Shown here: positions 45,956 to 54,558 of the stretch, piece by piece
Layout: every line of letters begins with the position of its first letter
Numbering within the stretch: position 1 is the first letter of the stretch
Assembly: GCF_025979885.1 (NCBI RefSeq)
Contig: NZ_CP110139.1
Location: forward strand, 1,550,001 to 1,614,000
Direction: 5' to 3'
DNA from: Hymenobacter sp. YIM 151500-1
GTDB lineage: Bacteria; Bacteroidota; Bacteroidia; Cytophagales; Hymenobacteraceae
Length of the DNA: 64,000 nucleotides
Notes under the pieces: model-generated
What the model saw: the letters and a program-made list of their open reading frames with translations, nothing else
Databases searched by the model: none
What the model was told of the DNA's origin: nothing
Program-made: the position numbers and the translations under genes

Positions 45956-48067
45956 TCACCGACTTACCTGCACCCAACCGCGGTACTGCTCGGCGGTGGC
46001 GGGGTTACGGAGCAGGTAGAAGTACACGCCGTCGGGCTGGCCGGTGGCGTTCCAGCTGTTGTCGTAGCTGCTTTTCTCATACACTCGCTGGCCCCAGCGG
46101 TTGAAGACGGTCAGCTCCCAGGCCTGCGGGGTGAGGCCTTTGAGCACGAAGGTTTCATTGCTCCGGTCGCCGTTGGGCGTGATAATGTTGGGAATAGTGA
46201 ACGGGCACTGGGCGCTGCGCACCACGATGTCGTCCTGGGCCGAACAACTGCCGGGCGGCGTGACTGTGACGGAGTAGGTGCCGGGGTTCAGAACTTCGTA
46301 GGTGGAAGCGGTAGAGCCATCCTGCCACCGGTAGGTGGTGCCGGCCGGCTGGGCGCTGGGCCGCAGTAGCAGCGGGCTTTGCAGGCACAGCGTGGTGTCG
46401 CGGCCCAGGCTGACGGTAGCGGCTGGCAGCGCCGTCACGGCGACGGAGCCGGTGGCTGCGCAGCCTTGCGGCGAGGTAACAGTGAGCGTGTAGGTGCCGG
46501 CCGCCCGCGCCGTGAACGTGGGAGCCGTGGAGCCGTCCTGCCAGCGGTAGGTGGAGCCAGCAGGCTGCGCCCCGGCCTGCAATACCACTTCCTGCCCCAC
46601 GCACAGCTGCCGCGGGGCCCCCAAACTTACCGTGGGCAACGCGTACACCGTCACAGCCTGCGTGACGACTAACGGAGCAGCCAGGCCAGGCACGGTCAGG
46701 GTAAGGGTAGCCGTAAACGTACCGGCCGCGCTGTACACGTGCGTGGCCGTCAGCCCGGTAGCCGTATTGGAAGTGCCCGAAGGCGGGTCGCCGAAGTTCC
46801 AGGCGGCGGTAGCGCCAGGAGCATTCTGCACCGTGGCCTGGAAGGTAGTAGCCGCGCCCAAGCACACGGCCGAGGCAGTAACGGTGGCCGTGGGGGCAGG
46901 CGCAATGGCATTGGGGAAGTTGGGGAGGCCGTTCTGGCTTAGGTTGCCGCCCAGGAAAACCGCGTTGCGCTGAAAGTCACAAGCAGCACTAAGCTCATTA
47001 GGGTTATTGATTCGGTGCAGGGCAGGGCTATTGTAGTCCGAGATGTAGATTTTTTTATCAGGGCCAAGCTGTATTCCACCAAATACAGTACCGCCGGAGG
47101 CCACGATAACTCTTGAACTAGCAATGGCCGAAGCAGAACCCGCCAGCAAGTTGAATTGAACAATAGCACCACCCGGCCCTGTGCTGCCGTAGAGCCGGGT
47201 GTTATCAGGCGAAAACTCAACCCCGTAGCAATAGCCTGAAGTTAGCGGTATATAGTTTGAAACCCGCCCAGTGACGTTATTGAAATCATATAGTTCAAAC
47301 TGGTCGTCACGCTTTCCCAGAGCCAGCCGGCGGCCGTCTGGCGACACCTTCATGCAGCCCACAGCATTGGCGGCCCCAAAAAAACTGCCGCCACCTTCAT
47401 GCACGGAGCCCACACTACTCACAACAGGCTGACTACCGATGCCTGCATCCGACACCAGGAAGCTGTAAAAGTCTCGGTTGCCCCAACCGTGTACCAGGAC
47501 CCAAAAATCCTTTCCATTGCCGTGGCGGGCTACCGCCAGCTTCTCCGTGACTTTGCCCGTGAGCGTGGGCGTCGGCAGGCGGATGGATTTGGCTGTACTT
47601 ACAATATCACCCAAGCCGTTTTGCAGGCTCATGTCAACGATGGAGTAGCGCAAGCCCCCGACCAAGTTATTGTCAATGGCATCTACTGTGAAGATATAAT
47701 ATAAGGTAGAGCTGCCAGGATGCGGGACGATGGCTGCTACCTGGGAGGCCGAGTTATGACCGCCCAGGCCGGTGCCATTAGACATTAGGGCGTGGTTTCG
47801 ATTCCAGACTCTTTCGCCGTTGGTGTAGAACAGCAAGTTGCCAGCTGCATCTGAAATGCTGGCGCTGCCCTCGTAGGAGTACAGGCTGCTGCCACTAAGC
47901 GCTACGGGGGAGCCAGATTGGAAGCTTAAGGCGGCCCGGTCACCGAAATACCAGTTATAATTTTCTTTTTGCGCGTGAGCTGGTCGCCAATGTAAGAAGC
48001 TGGCTAGCAGCAATGTCCCGAGTAAAATTCTTTGCCAAGGAGTTGGGCCAGGATAGCCGTGTTTCAT
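45956..48067 (-). CDS. Secreted PKD/Ig protein with T9SS type B C-terminal domain
   Basis: 703-residue extracellular protein. The signal peptide ends WRPAHAQ. Residues about 30-330 look like a WD40/YVTN-like propeller (KVSPDGRRLALGKRDDQFEL; VEFSPDNTRLYGST; KIYISDYNSPALHRINNP). A PKD domain (about 405-475, AAWNFGDPPSG) and two Ig-like copies (TYRWQDGSTAPTF / TYRWQDGSTASTY) follow. The end is the gliding-motility type: NIITPNGDRSNETFVLKGL and YFYLLRNPATAEQYRGWVQV. It interrupts the pse genes on the opposite strand. Perhaps a carrier or surface partner of the glycan; inference. Confidence 0.85.
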   Translation of the reverse strand: MKHGYPGPTPWQRILLGTLLLASFLHWRPAHAQKENYNWYFGDRAALSFQSGSPVALSGSSLYSYEGSASISDAAGNLLFYTNGERVWNRNHALMSNGTGLGGHNSASQVAAIVPHPGSSTLYYIFTVDAIDNNLVGGLRYSIVDMSLQNGLGDIVSTAKSIRLPTPTLTGKVTEKLAVARHGNGKDFWVLVHGWGNRDFYSFLVSDAGIGSQPVVSSVGSVHEGGGSFFGAANAVGCMKVSPDGRRLALGKRDDQFELYDFNNVTGRVSNYIPLTSGYCYGVEFSPDNTRLYGSTGPGGAIVQFNLLAGSASAIASSRVIVASGGTVFGGIQLGPDKKIYISDYNSPALHRINNPNELSAACDFQRNAVFLGGNLSQNGLPNFPNAIAPAPTATVTASAVCLGAATTFQATVQNAPGATAAWNFGDPPSGTSNTATGLTATHVYSAAGTFTATLTLTVPGLAAPLVVTQAVTVYALPTVSLGAPRQLCVGQEVVLQAGAQPAGSTYRWQDGSTAPTFTARAAGTYTLTVTSPQGCAATGSVAVTALPAATVSLGRDTTLCLQSPLLLRPSAQPAGTTYRWQDGSTASTYEVLNPGTYSVTVTPPGSCSAQDDIVVRSAQCPFTIPNIITPNGDRSNETFVLKGLTPQAWELTVFNRWGQRVYEKSSYDNSWNATGQPDGVYFYLLRNPATAEQYRGWVQVSR

Positions 48068-48112
48068 AGAATAAGGGCTGTAAATGAATGTTCAATTACC
48101 TGAACTATAGCG

Positions 48113-48120
48113 CAAAGATA
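48113..48120 (-). promoter_or_regulatory. -7 box of the T9SS type B gene
   Basis: The minus strand reads TATCTTTG 46 nt upstream of the ATG at 48067. Confidence 0.55.
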
Positions 48121-48210
48121 GACAGCTGAGCCTGGGCAGGCTACAAGGGCGAAGCGCACTTTTCACTCACCTTGTACAGCCGCGGCTATTTTTAAGGCAC
48201 CTTGGAGGTC

Positions 48211-48218
48211 TATCTTTG
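48211..48218 (+). promoter_or_regulatory. -7 box of the pseC operon
   Basis: TATCTTTG, 68 nt before the pseC ATG. It is divergent from the box at 48113-48120. Confidence 0.5.
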
Positions 48219-48285
48219 TTTTTTACCCTAAACCAAGCAGCTGCTCAGCTCACAGCTGTTCAACTTCCTGCTCCCCTGCTACTTC

Positions 48286-49443
48286 ATGGTGTCTCTTCCT
48301 ATTCCTTACGGCCGCCAGCACATTACTCCCGAAGACATTCAGGCCGTCAACGAAACCTTGCTCTCCGATTACCTGACGCAAGGACCAAAGGTGGCGGAGT
48401 TTGAACAGCAGTTTGCCGCTTACGTGGGCGCACAATACGCCGTAGTCGTCAGCAATGGCACGGCGGCGCTGCACTTATGCGCGCTGGCGCTGGGCGTGCA
48501 GCCGGGGCAGCGCGTCATCACCACGCCCATCACGTTTGCAGCTTCCGCCAACTGCGTGCGGTACTGCGGTGGCGAGGTGCATTTTGCCGACATCGACCCG
48601 GCTACGGCCCTTATCGACTTGCAAGCCGTGCGGCGCCTGCTGGAAAGCCATCCGCGAGGTTATTTCTACGGCCTGATACCCGTGGACTTTGCCGGGCTGC
48701 CCGTGAACTTGGAGGAAGCTCGCCAGCTATGTGACGAGTTTGGGCTGTGGATGATTGAGGACAGCTGCCACGCTCCCGGCGGCTACTTCACCGATTCGCG
48801 CGGCACCCAACAGCGTTGCGGTAACGGGCAGTTTGCCGACTTGGCCATCTTCAGCTTTCACCCCGTCAAGCACATTGCCACGGGTGAGGGCGGCATGATT
48901 ACCACCAACCGCCCCGACCTGTACGAAAAACTGCTCAAGCTGCGCACCCACGGCATCACGAAAGACCCCGCCCAGATGAGCCGCAATGAGGGTGGCTGGT
49001 ACATGGAAATGCAGGAGCTAGGCTACAACTACCGCCTGCCCGACATGCTGTGCGCTTTGGGTATCAGCCAGCTGCGCCGCGCCGACGAGGGCCTGGCCCG
49101 TCGCCGGGAGCTGGCCGTCCGTTACGATGCGGCTTTTGAGGAGCTACCCGCCGTGCAGCCCCTGACGGGGGCTCCAGGCCACGCCTACCATCTCTACGTA
49201 ATTCAGGTGCCCCGCCGCAAAGAGCTGTACGATGCGTTGCGGGAACGGCAAATTTTGACGCAGGTCCACTACATTCCGGTCCACACGATGCCGTACTATC
49301 AGAGCCTGGGCTGGCAGCGCGGCGACTTCCCGCTCGCCGAAGAATACTACGCCCATTGCCTCAGCATCCCGTTGTATCCCAGTCTGACCGACGAGCAGCA
49401 GCAGTACGTGATTGGCTGCATCCGGGAGCTTGTGCAGGAATAA
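48286..49443 (+). CDS. pseC: UDP-4-amino-4,6-dideoxy-N-acetyl-beta-L-altrosamine transaminase
   Basis: PLP-dependent sugar aminotransferase of the DegT/DnrJ/EryC1 family; second step to pseudaminic acid. The N-terminal PYGRQHITPEDIQAVNETLL is typical of PseC. The PLP site includes VVSNGTAALHLCALALG, IEDSCHAPGGYF and the internal-aldimine lysine in FSFHPVKHIATGEGG. Length 385 residues. It heads a tight gene run (pseC, pseF, pseG/H, pseI, acyltransferase, PIG-L) and has its own promoter. Confidence 0.93.
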   Translation: MVSLPIPYGRQHITPEDIQAVNETLLSDYLTQGPKVAEFEQQFAAYVGAQYAVVVSNGTAALHLCALALGVQPGQRVITTPITFAASANCVRYCGGEVHFADIDPATALIDLQAVRRLLESHPRGYFYGLIPVDFAGLPVNLEEARQLCDEFGLWMIEDSCHAPGGYFTDSRGTQQRCGNGQFADLAIFSFHPVKHIATGEGGMITTNRPDLYEKLLKLRTHGITKDPAQMSRNEGGWYMEMQELGYNYRLPDMLCALGISQLRRADEGLARRRELAVRYDAAFEELPAVQPLTGAPGHAYHLYVIQVPRRKELYDALRERQILTQVHYIPVHTMPYYQSLGWQRGDFPLAEEYYAHCLSIPLYPSLTDEQQQYVIGCIRELVQE

Positions 49444-49495
49444 TTTCGGTTCTGACCTCCTCGCTCGCCATCCTTCTTATTTTACGAAGCACACA

Positions 49496-50221
49496 TTGAA
49501 AAACGTCGGCATCGTCTCGCAGGCCCGCATGACCAGCACCCGCCTGCCAGGTAAAGTGCTTTTGCCCATTGCCGGAAAACCCATGCTGCACTATCACGTG
49601 CAGCGGCTACGAGCCAGCGGCTTGCCGCTGTATGTGGCTACTACCACAAATACCACCGATGACCCATTGGCTGACTTTGCAGCAGCGTATAGATTGCCCT
49701 GCGTGCGGGGCGCCGAAGACAACGTGCTGAGCCGCTACTGGCAGTGCGCCCAAGCCTACGACCTCGACATTATCGTGCGCGTCACGTCGGATTGCCCACT
49801 GATAGACGGGGCGTTGATCGGGCGGGCAGTGCAGATGTACGTGGCAGCGAAGGATGAGCGACTGTACCTGTCGAACGTGCTGGAGCGCACCTTTCCGCGG
49901 GGCTTGGACTTTGAAATTTTCTCTCGGGAGCTGCTGGCCGAGGCAGCGCACCTGGCTACGCTGCCACCTGACCTGGAGCACGTAACACCCTACATTCATC
50001 AGAACCGCTCCGGCACTGTGCGCTTCCGGCACACCACGCGCCAACCCGGCCGTAGCAGCTACCGGCTAACCGTGGATACGGCCGAAGATTTTGCGCTAAT
50101 TAAAACTCTAATTGAGCAGCACCACGCCGACCACCTCTCGGCCGACCAGTTGATTACCTTGCTTGATGCCCACCCCGAGTTGGTGGCCCTCAACGCCCAC
50201 ATCGAGCAGAAGAAAATCTAA
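49496..50221 (+). CDS. pseF: Pseudaminic acid cytidylyltransferase (SpsF-like)
   Basis: Activates Pse as CMP-Pse. It is a nucleotidyltransferase of the SpsF/NeuA-like group, with the N-terminal VGIVSQARMTSTRLPGKVL (the R-x4-R-x-P-x-K signature), RVTSDCPLIDGALI (metal-binding Asp) and TVDTAEDFALI. The start is taken as the TTG at 49496, since the frame upstream overlaps pseC and lacks an ATG before the first strand. The assignment to Pse rather than another acidic sugar rests on its neighbours; a plain SpsF-type protein is possible. Confidence 0.8.
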   Translation: MKNVGIVSQARMTSTRLPGKVLLPIAGKPMLHYHVQRLRASGLPLYVATTTNTTDDPLADFAAAYRLPCVRGAEDNVLSRYWQCAQAYDLDIIVRVTSDCPLIDGALIGRAVQMYVAAKDERLYLSNVLERTFPRGLDFEIFSRELLAEAAHLATLPPDLEHVTPYIHQNRSGTVRFRHTTRQPGRSSYRLTVDTAEDFALIKTLIEQHHADHLSADQLITLLDAHPELVALNAHIEQKKI

Positions 50222-50222
50222 T

Positions 50223-51692
50223 ATGCCTTCCTCGCGCGTCATTTTTCGGGCTGATGGCAACGCCCGCATCGGGCTGGGGCACCTGACTCGCTGCTTGGCC
50301 CTGGCCGATATGCTGGCGCCGGAGTTTGCCTGCGTTTTTGCCATGCGCGAGCCTTCGACTGAAGTCGAAACCCAGGTTCGCCAGGCGGGCTTTGACATTC
50401 TGTTCGTGCCTGCCGACTTGCTGCCGGCTGATGAATCGGCCTGGCTGCACGCGCACAGTACGCCACACGATATTATGGTGCTGGATGGCTATGACTTTAC
50501 CCCCAAGTATCAGCGCCGGCTGAAGCAGCGGCGGCAGGCGGTGGTTCAACTGGATGATATGGTTGCCGGCTACCAGTGGGCCGATTTGGTGCTGAACCAG
50601 GCCGGTGGCGTCCGGGCTACTGACTACCAACACGAGCCTGGCACCACGTTCTGCCTGGGCCCCGCCTATGCCCTACTGCGCCGGCCGTTTCGGGAAGCTG
50701 CCCCTGCCGATACTTTAGATGTCAACCGAGTATTTCTGAACATGGGTGGCGCCGACCCTGACAACCAGACGCTGGCCGTGCTGCACCACCTGCGGCACTG
50801 GCTGCCGCAGCACCAACTAGACGTAGTAACGGGTAGTGCCTACCCGCACCAAGCGGCGCTGAGGGAAGCGGCTCAGCAGTGGGCCAACGTCCAGCTTCAC
50901 CACAACCTCAGCGCCGAGCAAATGGCCATCCTGCTGAGCCGCTGCGGCCTGAAAGTATGCCCGCCAAGTGGCGTGGCCTATGAATGCTGTGCCGTGGGCG
51001 GGCTGGTGCTTCTTCACCCCATTGCCGACAATCAGCAGCGGCTATTTTCCTATCTGACTACCGAAAAGTTGGCGCTACCGCTCACCACCCTACCGGCGCT
51101 ACTGCCGGCGCAGCTGCCGGAACTGGCCCAACAGCTACAGCAACGGCAGCGGGCAATGTTTGATGGGCAGGCCGGACTGCGCCTGCGCCGGGCGTTTCGG
51201 GAAGTGATGCTGGCGTATGAGCTTACCGCTCGGCGGGCCACCGCCGCCGACATGGAGCAGTACCTAGCCTGGGCCAACGATGCCGACGTGCGCCGTAACG
51301 CCATTCAGCAGGAGCCTATTCGGTGGGAGCAGCATCAGGTGTGGTTTACGCGCCGCCTGCATGACCCCGACACGCTGCTGTACTTCTTCGAGCTTCAGGA
51401 TCAGCCTGTGGGGCAAGTGCGAATAGAATTTACCGGCTCAGAAGGCCTGATTGATTACTCAGTGGCGGCCGGGTTTCGGGGGCAAGGATTGGGCCTGGCC
51501 GTGCTGCGGCGGGCCGTATTGGAGCTGCGCCACAACCGGCCGGCGCCCTGGACGCTGGTAGCGCAGGTAAAAGCCGGTAACTTGCCATCGCGCCGGGTGT
51601 TTGAGCGGCTGGGCTTCGCCGCTCAGCCGTCTGTAGAGCTACACGGCACCACCTACGACGTGTTCCGGCTGGCCTTTGCGCCGCCGGCTTAG
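50223..51692 (+). CDS. pseG-pseH: Bifunctional PseG hydrolase / PseH acetyltransferase fusion
   Basis: 489-residue fusion. Residues about 1-330 are PseG, the GT-B-like UDP-sugar hydrolase: VIFRADGNARIGLGHLTRCL (with the catalytic His), VLDGYDFTPKYQRRLKQ, VFLNMGGADPDNQTLAV and CPPSGVAYECCAVGG. Residues about 345-489 are a GNAT domain like PseH: RRATAADMEQYLAWANDADV, DYSVAAGFRGQGLGLAVLRR (acetyl-CoA loop) and RRVFERLGFAAQ. PseH acetylates the 4-amino sugar and PseG then removes UDP, so the fusion joins consecutive steps. It begins 2 nt after pseF. Confidence 0.9.
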   Translation: MPSSRVIFRADGNARIGLGHLTRCLALADMLAPEFACVFAMREPSTEVETQVRQAGFDILFVPADLLPADESAWLHAHSTPHDIMVLDGYDFTPKYQRRLKQRRQAVVQLDDMVAGYQWADLVLNQAGGVRATDYQHEPGTTFCLGPAYALLRRPFREAAPADTLDVNRVFLNMGGADPDNQTLAVLHHLRHWLPQHQLDVVTGSAYPHQAALREAAQQWANVQLHHNLSAEQMAILLSRCGLKVCPPSGVAYECCAVGGLVLLHPIADNQQRLFSYLTTEKLALPLTTLPALLPAQLPELAQQLQQRQRAMFDGQAGLRLRRAFREVMLAYELTARRATAADMEQYLAWANDADVRRNAIQQEPIRWEQHQVWFTRRLHDPDTLLYFFELQDQPVGQVRIEFTGSEGLIDYSVAAGFRGQGLGLAVLRRAVLELRHNRPAPWTLVAQVKAGNLPSRRVFERLGFAAQPSVELHGTTYDVFRLAFAPPA

Positions 51693-51709
51693 CTTTCTAC
51701 CTTAGTTGC

Positions 51710-52759
51710 ATGCAAGATATTATTTTGGGTGCCCACCGCATCGGTACCGGCCGCGCCCCATTTATCATCGCCGAAATGTCGGGCAACCACGGCCAGTCGC
51801 TGAGTAGGGCCCTGGAAATCGTGGACGCCGCGGCCGCCGCGGGTTGCCAGGGCCTGAAAATCCAGACCAGCACCCCCGATATGCTGACGCTGGACAGCCG
51901 GGAGCCCGATTTCGTGGTGCGCGGCGCCAATTCGGACTGGGAAGGCCAGTCGTTGTATGAGCTGTACACAACCAACCACACGCCATTTGACTGGCACGCA
52001 CCCATTTTCGAGCGAGCCGCCGCGCACGGGATGGTAGGGTTCAGCTCCCCGTTTTCTGTGGAGGCCATCGACTTCTTGGAAACCCTGAACTGCCCGGCTT
52101 ACAAGATTGCCTCTTTTGAAAACAACTGGCCCGACCTGATTCGCCGCGCGGCTCGCACGGGCAAGCCCGTCATCATCTCCACGGGCATGGCCGACCTCGC
52201 CGACCTGGAACGCATGGTGCGTATCGTGCGGCAGGAAGGTAACGAGCAAGTGGTGCTGCTGAAGTGTACCAGCACTTACCCAGCTCTACCCCACAACACC
52301 AACTTGCGCACTATTCCCCATCTGCGCGACATGTTCAACTGTCACGTGGGCTTGTCGGACCACACCTTGGGCACGGGCGTGGGCGTAGCAGCTACGGTGC
52401 TGGGTGCTACCGTTATCGAAAAGCACCTGACCATCCGCCGCTCCGACGGCGGCCCCGACTCGTCGTTTTCTATGGAACCGGACGAAATGCGCCGCCTGGT
52501 GGAGGAGTGCCGGCAGGCTCAGCAGGCGCTAGGCAGCGTATTCTACGGCCCCACGGCGGCCGAGCAGAAGTCTTTAGGTTTCCGCCGCTCTATTTATGTG
52601 GTGCAAGACATTGCCGCCGGCGAAGTGCTGACGGAGGAAAACGTTCGGGTGATTCGGCCGGGTCACGGGCTGGCTCCGCATCACCTGCCCGAAGTGCTGG
52701 GCCGCCCGGTTCGCCAAGCCCTGCGCCGCGGCACCGCCCTTACGTGGGACGTACTGTAG
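51710..52759 (+). CDS. pseI: Pseudaminic acid synthase
   Basis: Condenses 6-deoxy-AltdiNAc with phosphoenolpyruvate. A TIM-barrel NeuB-type domain runs from IGTGRAPFIIAEMSGNHGQS to ATVIEKHLTIRR, with GFSSPFSVEAIDFLETL and KIASFENNWPDLIR. The C-terminal SAF domain (about 285-349) reads GFRRSIYVVQDIAAGEVLTE and VRQALRRGTALTWD. The long NHGQS form and the FSMEPDEMRRLV stretch favour PseI over sialic acid synthase NeuB. Length 349 residues; starts 17 nt after the fusion gene. Confidence 0.93.
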   Translation: MQDIILGAHRIGTGRAPFIIAEMSGNHGQSLSRALEIVDAAAAAGCQGLKIQTSTPDMLTLDSREPDFVVRGANSDWEGQSLYELYTTNHTPFDWHAPIFERAAAHGMVGFSSPFSVEAIDFLETLNCPAYKIASFENNWPDLIRRAARTGKPVIISTGMADLADLERMVRIVRQEGNEQVVLLKCTSTYPALPHNTNLRTIPHLRDMFNCHVGLSDHTLGTGVGVAATVLGATVIEKHLTIRRSDGGPDSSFSMEPDEMRRLVEECRQAQQALGSVFYGPTAAEQKSLGFRRSIYVVQDIAAGEVLTEENVRVIRPGHGLAPHHLPEVLGRPVRQALRRGTALTWDVL

Positions 52760-52797
52760 GTCTGGCATAACGGGAAACAAAGCTACCGACCAGCCAT

Positions 52798-53745
52798 ATG
52801 GAAATTCAGAAATTCGAGAATGGCAGCTACATCATTGCTGACCGCCTCAGCATCGGGCGCAACTTCCGCATTGGGCCTAACACCAGCATCCGCGCTGCCG
52901 AGTGCATCATCGGCGACGATGTGACGTTGGGCTCCCACAACACCTTTCTGATTGGGCAACGGCTGGAAATCGGCGACCTGACTGTCTTCGGCCACCACAA
53001 CAGCCTGACGGCCCGCACGGTGCACGTGGGTGAGTATGTGTATTGGGACTCAAACGTAGTGGTGGGCCACGGGGGGAAGTTCAGCGAGGATGCCCACCTG
53101 CGAGTTGGCTCCTATTCTATGATTTGTGCCCGCATCACGCTCAACGTCAACCACGCTATCAGCATTGGTGAGTACGTGGGCATTGGCGAGGATGTAGCCG
53201 TGTGGACCCACGGCTCCTATCTGCCTATCCTGGAGGGATTTCCGGCTGATTTCGGCCCGGTGCATATCGGCAACAAAGTATGGCTGCCGGCCAAGTCGAC
53301 GGTACTGCCCAACCGCCGCATCGGCAACAACGTGGTCATTGGCACCAATTCTCTGATCAATAAAGACTTACCTGATGGCTGCCTGGCCGGCGGCATTCCC
53401 GTACGCATCTTAAAAGAAAACCTCTACCCCAGCCACGATGCCGCCCGCAACGAGGAACTGGTGCGCCGCATTCTGGCCGACTATGAGAAGCTGGCCGCTT
53501 ACAAAGAACTGGCCGTACGGGTGTCGTACGAGCCTTCCACCCAGCGCATTCAGTGCAATGCGGTGGTATTCGACCTCAGCACCATGCAAGCCAGCGGCAC
53601 CTTTTCGGCTGTGGAAGAGGACTTTCGGGATTTTCTGCGCCGCCGGGGTATTAAGTTTTATACCGGGCAGCCGTTTACCTCGGTGCTTCCCCCGGAGTAC
53701 CAGCGCCTGCTGGCCGTAAATCCTGACGCGGATGGAGCTGCATAA
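52798..53745 (+). CDS. Left-handed beta-helix acyltransferase
   Basis: Hexapeptide-repeat transferase, probably trimeric. Repeats run from about residue 15 to 205 (GRNFRIGPNTSIRAAECIIG; IGDDVTLGSHNTFLIGQRLE; VHIGNKVWLPAKSTVLPNRR; IGNNVVIGTNSLINKDLPDG). A separate 110-residue C-terminal part is unassigned. Relatives acetylate or otherwise acylate sugars with acyl-CoA. Its 3' end overlaps the PIG-L gene by 14 bases, so the two are probably co-translated, which fits removal and replacement of an N-acyl group on the same sugar. Confidence 0.82.
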   Translation: MEIQKFENGSYIIADRLSIGRNFRIGPNTSIRAAECIIGDDVTLGSHNTFLIGQRLEIGDLTVFGHHNSLTARTVHVGEYVYWDSNVVVGHGGKFSEDAHLRVGSYSMICARITLNVNHAISIGEYVGIGEDVAVWTHGSYLPILEGFPADFGPVHIGNKVWLPAKSTVLPNRRIGNNVVIGTNSLINKDLPDGCLAGGIPVRILKENLYPSHDAARNEELVRRILADYEKLAAYKELAVRVSYEPSTQRIQCNAVVFDLSTMQASGTFSAVEEDFRDFLRRRGIKFYTGQPFTSVLPPEYQRLLAVNPDADGAA

Positions 53746-54436
53746 CAAACGTATTCTGGTGGTAGTAGCCCACCCCGACGACGAGCTGCTGGGCTTGGGC
53801 GCCACCATTCACCGCCTGGTACATCGGCAGGGCTGCACGGCGCGGGCCGTTATTCTGGGTGAAGGCCTGACCTCCCGCGCCGCCGTGCGTGAGCCAGCGC
53901 AATGGGCCGCCGAGCTGGCCGTGCACCGCGCCAACATTGCCCGGGCCGCCGAGGCCATCGGCTATGCTTCCACCGGCATCTACGATTTCGCCGACAACCG
54001 CTTCGACTCCGTGGATTTGCTGGACCTGGTGAAAGTGGTGGAGCAGGAAAAGGAGGCCTTTCAGCCTGATGTCATCTTCACCCACCACGGCGGCGACACC
54101 AACATCGACCACCGCCGCACCTTCGAGGCTGTTATTACCGGCACCCGCCCCGTACCTGGGGAGCCCATGCGGACTATTATAGCTTGCGAAACACCTTCGA
54201 GCACCGAGTGGCAGGCGGCCAATTACCCCAATCCCTTCCTACCTAACTTTTTCCTGGCCGTGGATGAAGAGGATGTGGCGGCGAAAATTGCCGGCATGGA
54301 AGCCTATGAGTTTGAGAAGCGCCCCTACCCTCACCCCCGCTCTCCAGAAGCTTTGCGCATCCAAGCTCAGCGCTGGGGCGTGGTGATTGGGCAGCCCTTG
54401 GCGGAAGCGTTTATGCTGATTCGCCACATTGGCTAG
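53732..54436 (+). CDS. PIG-L family deacetylase
   Basis: Zinc-dependent N-deacetylase. The metal/catalytic motif is ILVVVAHPDDELLGLGATIH (A-H-P-D-D-E), with the later His region FTHHGGDTNIDHRRTFEA. Length 234 residues is typical. Family members deacetylate GlcNAc-linked lipids, thiol precursors or nucleotide-sugar products; in this setting Pse or its glycan is the likely substrate. A bacillithiol-type role is not supported by the neighbours. Confidence 0.88.
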   Translation: MELHNKRILVVVAHPDDELLGLGATIHRLVHRQGCTARAVILGEGLTSRAAVREPAQWAAELAVHRANIARAAEAIGYASTGIYDFADNRFDSVDLLDLVKVVEQEKEAFQPDVIFTHHGGDTNIDHRRTFEAVITGTRPVPGEPMRTIIACETPSSTEWQAANYPNPFLPNFFLAVDEEDVAAKIAGMEAYEFEKRPYPHPRSPEALRIQAQRWGVVIGQPLAEAFMLIRHIG

Positions 54437-54441
54437 AAGTC

Positions 54442-54557
54442 AATTAAAAATTGAGAATTGAAAGTGGGTACAAGCGTCGGCCTTTCCATTGTGGCAAAAA
54501 CACCAGAGGCAGCTGCCCGTGGCCTAATTTTTAATTCTTAATTCTCAATTTTTAATT
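54442..54557. repeat. AT-rich inverted repeat (18-bp exact arms)
   Basis: AATTAAAAATTGAGAATT (54442-54459) is the exact reverse complement of 54540-54557. The right arm lies 1 nt before the TTG start of the next gene; the interior carries no gene. Confidence 0.8.
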
Positions 54558-54558
54558 C

